Assembly: GCA_963781155.1 (NCBI GenBank)
Contig: CAWAEC010000014.1
Span: forward strand, 1-64,000
Source: PALSA-693 sp963781155
GTDB lineage: Bacteria; Actinomycetota; Acidimicrobiia; Acidimicrobiales; Palsa-688
Length of the DNA: 64,000 bases
Direction: 5' to 3'
Part shown: positions 57,807 through 64,000 of the stretch, piece by piece
Layout of the letters: each line of letters opens with the position of its first letter
How positions within the stretch are numbered: position 1 is the first letter of the stretch
Notes under the pieces: generated by a model
What the model was told of the DNA's origin: nothing
The model's database searches: none
The model's input: only the letters and a program-made list of their open reading frames with translations
Made by a program: the position numbers and the translations under genes

Positions 57807-58711
57807 ATCTACAGGGGCCTCCTGTGTAATCGAGTCATCAGGGACTCACGGTGACGGTACACCCAGGGCCGTGACACCGCCCCTGGCCCCTGATCGTGGG
57901 GCACGCGGGTCACCCAATGCCGGTCAGAGAGTCGATCGCTTGCCACCGCAAGCGCGCCCGAATATCGCATCTGAGCGCGGTCGATCGGCTGAACACGCCG
58001 TGCCTCAGGCAGCGCATAGCGACGGGTCGGCGCTCGCCCCGCGCCGTGATCCCCAGCCGGCAGCTGCCCCGTATTGTCCGCCCAGAACGTCCATGCCAGC
58101 GTGCCACCTACCGCCGGCCGGGAGGCACTTATCCCTGACCGAGGCTGCTTGCTGGAGTTGCTTCACCCCGTGCGGCATCTATGGGACGTCCTGCGCCTGC
58201 ATGAGGCCCGCGCGTTCTGGGACGGTCTCGCCTCCTGCGCGCTGACGCCGAACGCCGGTTCGGCGGTGGTCGACACGGCTGGAGTTGGGCCGTCAGAGTG
58301 CGATTATGTGTCCCCGGGCTGGCGCACACTCGCTTCGACCTTCTGTCGGCGCGTTCTGCATCTCTCCAGCAAACGCAGCGCGGGGGACTTGAACTTATGC
58401 CGGGGCCGTTCTGTCCGCTGCTGTGCATCACTCGAAACAGGGTGTGACCTGCGGTTACACCAGTAGACGAATCGCACGCTGTCCGCCGGTACAGGCTTGT
58501 TGCTAACGGTTCCGTTAGCAGCCCGACACATCGCCCTTAATCACGTACAGCCCTTTTCCGCTTGGCAACGGTGATGCTTGCCGTGGTGGGGGCGGGTCGA
58601 AGCCCGCCGTCGGGAAGTACCTCCGAGCCTGGCTCCACCGAAGACCAGGCTACCGGCGCCGGTACCCTTGAGCGACCCAACTGCCTACCGACGGAGGACC
58701 ATCAAGATGCT
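57807..58711. other. 900-bp stretch with no supported gene
   Basis: No frame on either strand shows a domain or a good start; composition suggests non-coding or decayed DNA. Confidence 0.4.
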
Positions 58712-59056
58712 GTGGGTAAAGCCATGAACGGCGCCAGCGAGCAACCCGCCCTGGCTGACGTACTGGCCCGCCTCGACCAGCTCGGGACCAGCATGGACCG
58801 CCGTCTGGGCCGCATCGACTCCGAGCTTCGGGCCCTGCGGGCCCAGATCCCATCGGCCGGAGCCAGCGACCTCGACCAACTGCACTCTGATCTGAACAAG
58901 GCCCTCACCCAGGTCGAGCGTATGCGTGCGAAGGCGGCCCGCAAAGCCGCCGCCTCCACGCCCAAGGCGGCGCCCAAGAAGGTCCCGGCCCCCGACGCTA
59001 AGGACCTTGGCATCGACGGCCGCCCCAGGAAGAAGGGCGACCTACGTGGCCTATGA
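58712..59056 (+). CDS. Hypothetical coiled-coil protein with a basic tail
   Basis: It has about 114 residues from GTG 58712 (or ATG 58724), 14 bases after GGAGG. QPALADVLARLDQLGTSMDR, then RLGRIDSELRALRAQ, gives an amphipathic coiled coil. A second helix (LDQLHSDLNKALTQVERMRA) and a Lys/Ala/Pro-rich tail (KAARKAAASTPKAAPKKVPA) follow. The tail resembles nucleic-acid-binding histone-H1-like ends. No family recognised. Confidence 0.6.
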   Translation: MGKAMNGASEQPALADVLARLDQLGTSMDRRLGRIDSELRALRAQIPSAGASDLDQLHSDLNKALTQVERMRAKAARKAAASTPKAAPKKVPAPDAKDLGIDGRPRKKGDLRGL

Positions 59057-59100
59057 GAGGTGAGCCGCCTGATATCTACGCCGGAGGAGAGGTGACCAGG

Positions 59101-59340
59101 TGACGGAGAAGGACCCCAAGATGGCCGAGGCCGGCCGGAAGGCGTCGGAGACCATGGGCTACGAGGCCGGCCGGGCCGCGCCTACAAGGCCTGGGACACC
59201 ACGAAGGGCAACCCGGAGGGGCAGACCAGGCGCTTGAGAACCACCCGGCCACGTTCACCTGCGCGGTCTGCTTCCAGGTGCGGCGCACCGAGCAGCGGAC
59301 CCCGGGAGCCGAACCAGTGTGTCAGGACTGCGCCGATTAG
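59101..59340 (+). pseudogene. Small zinc-ribbon protein, frameshifted
   Basis: From GTG 59101 it reads VTEKDPKMAEAGRKASETMG. Two frame changes later it continues AYKAWDTTKGNPEG and ENHPATFTCAVCFQVRRTEQ, ending VCQDCAD. The two C-x-x-C pairs would bind one zinc. About 75 residues when repaired. Confidence 0.55.
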
Positions 59341-59402
59341 AGGCCAACACCAGGTGAGCTCGAGCTCTGAGGACAACCGGCTCCGTTTCCTGGCCCTCCC
59401 TC

Positions 59403-60250
59403 GTGAGGGGCCATCTCCGTCACTGCGGTGAGCAGTTTTCCCAGGGTTTGCAATTCCGATCGGAGACTCCGGCGGCGCGGGACCTGTCGCAGCCGTTGAG
59501 CGGTCCGGCCGGCAGGTGGACGGAGGAGCCATTACGCACCTATCTGTCGCTTTGTTCCGTGAAGCTGAACCTGACCGCTGACCATCTGGACGCGCTGGCC
59601 AGCATGGTCGAACCGCCAATCACGATGTACGCCTGGGCGTCAGTAGCCCGGCAAGGGCTGGAGGCAGCCGGCCGGGCGTTCTGGTTGCTCGACCCCTCGC
59701 TCGATCCGCGCGGGCGAGTCCACCGGTCTCTGGTGGAGCAAATGGACAACGTCAACGAGCAGGCCAGCGTCCACAAGCTTCTGACCGGCGCAGAGCGTCA
59801 ACGCCCCCGACCCCGGAAAAGGACCGGCCATCGGCCAGGAAAGTTGCCAGAGAGGTACTCAAAGACCACGTTCCCCGGCCCGAACGCGGCCAAGCCATTT
59901 ACAGAGTCCTCTCCGCGGCCAGCCACGGCACCCTGTACGGGTTGCTTAGCAGATACCAGGACATCGGCCCCGCAGACGACATCTATTCGAGGAGGATGAC
60001 CGCACGGGTGCCCGTCAAGGGTGGAGTCAGCCGTGCACACGGTACTCCTGGCCTATATCTCCGCCGTCGACCGTGCCGTTACCTATTGCGGCTGTGAGTC
60101 TCCCCATTTCTGGGCGTCCTGTTTGGTGAAAGTCTTCCAGGACCTCTGGCCCGACTTGGCGACCGGCGAGTCGACGAGTTGGAGCTCCCCCCGAGCGCCC
60201 GAGAGCTTGAAACCTTTCCAGAGCGGTTGGAAACCCTCTTTCCTCGCACT
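59403..60250 (+). pseudogene. Conserved hypothetical actinomycete protein, frameshifted
   Basis: LNLTADHLDALASMVEPPIT, then WASVARQGLEAAGRAFWLLD and VHRSLVEQMDNVNEQASVHK, resemble a family of helical actinomycete proteins of unknown function that I recognise only by pattern. After about 59790 the coding signal moves to other frames: EVLKDHVPRPERGQAIYRVL, SAASHGTLYGLLSRYQDIGP, then SAVHTVLLAYISAVDRAVTY. At least two indels. Confidence 0.55.
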
Positions 60251-60326
60251 CGAGAATTCACGCAAGGTGTGTCGTCAAACCGCGTGGGGCGCCGGGCCGC
60301 TCGGAGGCGTCCTAACGTGAGCAGCC

Positions 60327-62165
60327 ATGACTGCTGCCCCGCTCATTCCCCGAGAGGTGCTGTTCGGTAACCCCGAGCGGATCAGCCCGCGTGTCGCTCC
60401 CGATGGCACGCGCCTGGCTTGGATCGCCCCGGACGGCGGCGTGCTGAACGTGTGGGTCGCTCCGGTGGACCGACCCGAGGAGGCCGTCGTGGTCACCGAG
60501 GACCGCGACCGGGGCATCCGGGAGTTCTTCTGGGCCCACGACGGGCGGCACCTGCTCTACCTCCAGGACCGGGGCGGCGATGAGAACTGGCGGCTGTACG
60601 CCGTTGACCTGACCGAGCATAAGACCCGGGACCTCACGCCCTTCGAAGGGGTCCAGGTGCAGATTGTCGACGTCGACCGCCACCATCCCGACGACCTGCT
60701 GATAGCCCTTAACAAGGACCGTCCCGAATGGCACGACGTTTATCGCCTCCATCTGTCCAACGGTGAATTCACCAAGGTGGCCGAAAACCCCGGCGTGGTG
60801 GGCTGGGTGGCCGACGCGGACTTCCAGGTGCGAGGATCGATGGCCCCCAAACCCGACGGTGGCATGCAGCTGCTGGTCCGCGACACGGGTGACGGCGCGT
60901 GGCGGGTCCTCCTCGACGTCGGCCCAGAGGACGCCCTCACGACCGGTCCCGTCGCCTTCGACCGGCCCGGCGGTCGCCTGCTCATCCTGAGCTCAGCTGG
61001 TGCCAACGCCAGCCGCTTGATGTGGATCGATCTGCACAGCGGTGCCGAGGAAGTCGTCGCGGCGGATCCGACCTACGACGTCGCCGATGTCACCCTCGAA
61101 CCCGAGACGCGCACAGTGCAGGTGGTCACGTTCTTGAAGGACCGGGCGGAGCTGCTCGTAATCGACCCAGCCGTCGCGGAGGACATCGAGGCGCTCTCCG
61201 CCGTGCAGCGCGGTGATCTGAGCATCCTTGACCGGGACGACGCCGATCGCACCTGGCTCGTGGCTTACAGCGTCGATGACGGGCCCGTCGCGTATTACAT
61301 CTGGAACCGCGTCGAGCGCCAGCCGGACTTCCTTTTCCACCACCAGCCGGCACTCTCGGACTATCCACTCGCCCGGATGGAGCCGTTTGCCATGGCCGCA
61401 CGCGACGGCCTCAAGCTACACGGGTACCTGACCTTTCCCGTCGGCGAGCCGAGGTCAGGCCTACCGGCCGTGCTGGACGTGCACGGGGGCCCGTGGGCGA
61501 GGGACTCCTGGGGGTTCAACCCCGAGGCCCAATGGTTCGCCAATCGAGGCTATGTCTGCATCCAGGTCAACTACCGGGGCTCCACCGGTTACGGCAAGGA
61601 ATTCGTCAATGCCGGCGATCGCCAGTGGGGCGCCAAGATGCACGACGACTTGCTCGACGCCTTGGCGTGGGTGGAGACGCAAGGCTGGGTCGATCCTGCC
61701 CGGGTGGCCATCTACGGCGGGTCCTACGGCGGCTACGCGGCCCTGGTCGGTGCCACCTTCACCCCCGACGTGTTCCGCGCCGCGGTCGATATCGTCGGGC
61801 CGTCCAATCTGAAAACGCTGATTGAATCCATCCCCCCATACTGGGCGCCAATGATCGCCCAGTTCCACACCAGGGTGGGTAACCCGCAGATGGACGAGGA
61901 GTTCCTCTGGTCCCGTTCGCCGCTTTCGCGCGCCGCCGATGTCGGCATCCCTCTGCTAATCGCACAGGGCGCCAACGACCCCCGCGTCAAGCAGGCCGAA
62001 TCCGAGCAGATCGTGGCCGCACTCAAAGCGAGCGGCATCGACTACCAGTACATGCTCTTCCCCGACGAAGGCCACGGCTTCGCCAAACCCAACAATCGAT
62101 TGCGGTTCTATCAAGCTGCGGAGGCGTTCCTAGCTGCTCATCTCGGAGGGCGGGCCGAACCCTAA
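60327..62165 (+). CDS. S9 family peptidase (prolyl oligopeptidase/acylaminoacyl type)
   Basis: The 612-residue protein has an N-terminal seven-bladed propeller (about 10-340; PRVAPDGTRLAWIAPDGGVL, WAHDGRHLLYLQDRGGDENW) and a C-terminal alpha/beta hydrolase domain. The triad is S466 (G-G-S-Y-G-G-Y), D551 (GANDPRV) and H583 (DEGHGF). There is no signal peptide, so it is a cytoplasmic enzyme that cleaves small peptides. It is the longest intact gene of the window. Confidence 0.95.
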   Translation: MTAAPLIPREVLFGNPERISPRVAPDGTRLAWIAPDGGVLNVWVAPVDRPEEAVVVTEDRDRGIREFFWAHDGRHLLYLQDRGGDENWRLYAVDLTEHKTRDLTPFEGVQVQIVDVDRHHPDDLLIALNKDRPEWHDVYRLHLSNGEFTKVAENPGVVGWVADADFQVRGSMAPKPDGGMQLLVRDTGDGAWRVLLDVGPEDALTTGPVAFDRPGGRLLILSSAGANASRLMWIDLHSGAEEVVAADPTYDVADVTLEPETRTVQVVTFLKDRAELLVIDPAVAEDIEALSAVQRGDLSILDRDDADRTWLVAYSVDDGPVAYYIWNRVERQPDFLFHHQPALSDYPLARMEPFAMAARDGLKLHGYLTFPVGEPRSGLPAVLDVHGGPWARDSWGFNPEAQWFANRGYVCIQVNYRGSTGYGKEFVNAGDRQWGAKMHDDLLDALAWVETQGWVDPARVAIYGGSYGGYAALVGATFTPDVFRAAVDIVGPSNLKTLIESIPPYWAPMIAQFHTRVGNPQMDEEFLWSRSPLSRAADVGIPLLIAQGANDPRVKQAESEQIVAALKASGIDYQYMLFPDEGHGFAKPNNRLRFYQAAEAFLAAHLGGRAEP

Positions 62166-62515
62166 TGGGTGGCGGGTAAAAACCCTTGTCCGGCTTGGCC
62201 ACATCAACGCTCCTGCGCTGGGCGTCGATGCGGCGAGCTCCGCTGAGATTGAAGAGAGTGGCCGCTTGGCCTCACCCGCGATCTGGAACACCGCTATCTT
62301 CGAATGGCCAGGCGAAGAGCGCAGAATGTGCGCCCAGGAATCCGTCGGTCGTGTCGATCCCTGAAGCGCGGAACGGCACGTACGAGTGGCACTGGAGACT
62401 CAGGGCCGCCCTTGCCTTGGGGCACTGTGAACCACCAGTGATGGATGCCCCGGAGGGCTCTTCTTAAACGCGGACGCCGGAATCGTTTCAGTGAGGCACG
62501 TGGCAAGCTTGATAG
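62166..62515. other. No supported gene
   Basis: 350 bases between the peptidase and the broken methyltransferase; nothing recognisable. Confidence 0.4.
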
Positions 62516-63268
62516 GTGACTGTCGAGAACTTCGACGGATGGTACGCCGACATGCGCAGCCATCCACACGACAAGGACGCCCTGTTTTCAGGCTTTGCTT
62601 GGACTGCCGGCCGAAATCCAATCCACGTCACTCCTCGGGTGGACCGGGCTGCTCGAGGTCCAAACTCAGTTGGTGCTCGCAGGCGGCGACCTCTTGGTCG
62701 ACATCGCTTGCGGCCGTGGAGGCTACGGAACGTGGCTGGCTAGGCAGAGCGGGGCTCGAGTGGTTGGAGTCGACTTTTCAACCGTGGCGATCGATATGGC
62801 TCGTCATCGAGTGGATCTCTTCGGGCTGGCTTCGGAGCGAGTTGAGTTTCGGGTTGGTCGCCTCGACGCGTCGGGCCTGCCGGACGCGACCGCCCACGCG
62901 TTGCTGTGCGTGGACGCGATTCAGCTCGCCGATGACATCGCGGCCGCCGCTTTTGAGTTCCGGCGTGTTCTTCGTCCCGGCGGACGAGCGGTCATCACCT
63001 GCTGGGAGGCAAGAGATAGACAAGACGAATCACTACCGGAGCGAATGCGTCGAGTGATCTCGCCGCTCAGCTCGCTGCTGGAGGGATGACGGATGTGGTC
63101 GTGGAGGAACGATCAGAGTGGATCTCGCTGGAACGGACACCGTGGACCACGGTCGACATCGAGCCCGGCGATGATCCCGCCCTCGCCGCTCTGCGTGATG
63201 AGGCGATGGCCGTGCATACGACAATCGATCGGGTCCGTCGCGTCATCGCCGTAGCAGCTTCTCCATAG
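62516..63268 (+). pseudogene. SAM-dependent methyltransferase, frameshifted
   Basis: It begins GTG 62516 (TVENFDGWYADMRSHPHDKD, 15 codons of clear start). The frame changes near 62610 and the core follows: LLVDIACGRGGYGTWLARQS (motif I), RVVGVDFSTVAIDMA, DATAHALLCVDAIQLADDIA and FRRVLRPGGRAVITCWEA. Near 63050 a second change leads to a C-terminal piece (AAQLAAGGMTDVVVEERSEW to RRVIAVAASP). Some residues before it appear lost compared with the family. Not functional as read. Confidence 0.8.
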
Positions 63269-64000
63269 TTGCGTCGTGGCGGCCGCCTTGTATGGGTCGA
63301 TCAGCCCCGGGACGACACAGCTAGCACACATCGCAGCGCGGGCGGGGAACCCCCACTTCCCTCCCGGCCGCCGCGTGCGCCTTCACCGACAGCGCCCGCG
63401 GCCATATGATGACCACGGGCGACTACCTTTTCGGGCCCACTGCGGCGCAGACGATTTTGGCTGATGCGATATACGGTTAGTGGGTTGCCGGTGGCGTAGT
63501 TTATCGCGTTGGTGACGGGGTTGGGGTTGGAGGCTGGCCCGAGGACGCCGCGGGTCAGCGCCGGCGCGGATTGGGCGGGATCAAGCCGGCTGCCCGTCGC
63601 TGCGGGTACTAAGGTGTCAGCGGCGGCGATCTTGGTGTCGGGTTCACCCGAGGCCAGGCCGGTCATCAGAGCGAGGTGTCCCACTGGCCCTGGCGCGAAG
63701 CCTGGGTGAGCAATAGCCGACACAGCAGTGGATGCCGGCGAGGGCTGGGTCGAGTTTTCGAGGCCGGGCTCGAGTCGCAGTCTGGCTGGGGGTCATGTGA
63801 GCCGACCGCTTGGCGAAGCGCAGGACCTATCCGCACCGGCGGCGGGGACGTCCGGCTCCGCCACGACCTGAATCGGATTGTTGGATCCTTCAGGGTGGAA
63901 GATTTTAGGGATAGTATCGCTCGAACTGAGGTAGTATCGCGGCGGGTCTCGAGGGACGTTTCGAGGCTCCGTTCAAGTGTGCGTTTGGAACAGGGGGACG
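63269..64000. other. No supported gene to the window edge
   Basis: A minus-strand frame (63301-63723) is open but has no domain and overlaps a plus-strand frame of equal quality. The last 300 bases have no open frame of note. Confidence 0.4.

Overview
The window is high-GC DNA from an actinomycete-type bacterium (Actinomycetota; the class cannot be fixed from this sequence). Support comes from F420-type chemistry (two LLM-class oxidoreductases, a deazaflavin-dependent nitroreductase), FadR- and TetR-type regulators, AurF-like diiron and SnoaL-like proteins, many GTG starts, and IS families common in actinomycetes (ISL3, IS21, ISNCY/IS5-like, IS1380, IS110).

Layout. 1-1331: no supported gene. 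1332-13924: a catabolic-looking cluster, mostly + strand: amidohydrolase (broken), ferredoxin stub, lipoprotein substrate-binding protein, APH-like phosphotransferase (broken), a tandem-domain CoA-transferase (broken), an intact CaiB-type CoA-transferase, remnants of an SDR and a nitroreductase, an LLM oxidoreductase, a second phosphotransferase (broken), a FadR-type regulator, and an intact SDR/nitroreductase pair. 14308-15850: a complete ISL3 element with 8-bp target repeats and a tandem duplication of its right end. 17174-18016: enoyl-CoA hydratase. 18116-20718: IS21. 21932-23031: a second broken amidohydrolase. 23098-26398: two IS elements 16 bp apart. 28067-28108: the 3' half of a tRNA-Thr(CGU) gene with no 5' half, the expected scar at the far end of an integrated element. 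If so, everything left of it is a tRNA-borne island and the chromosome resumes at about 28109.

28109-64000 is a patchwork of ordinary genes (serine hydrolase, beta-propeller protein, alpha/beta hydrolases, LLM oxidoreductase, LuxR-HTH/hydrolase fusion divergent from an AurF-like diiron oxygenase, GNAT, dienelactone hydrolase, SnoaL-like proteins, S9 peptidase, TetR/methyltransferase pair with palindromic operators). It also holds a tyrosine recombinase at 45086 with a stub of a paralogue at 42914, an IS110 element and many frame-broken genes.

How the genes may work together: CoA-transferases, enoyl-CoA hydratase, SDRs, LLM oxidoreductase, amidohydrolases, ferredoxin and a binding lipoprotein look like parts of a CoA-linked, F420-assisted catabolic route for an unknown organic acid or cyclic compound. 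The cluster is decaying: several key members carry three or more frameshifts while neighbours are intact. I found no CRISPR array, phage structural module or recognisable defence system. The most notable observations are the tRNA-Thr attachment scar, the ISL3 end duplication, and inverted repeats covering the transposase or recombinase translation start in several mobile elements.
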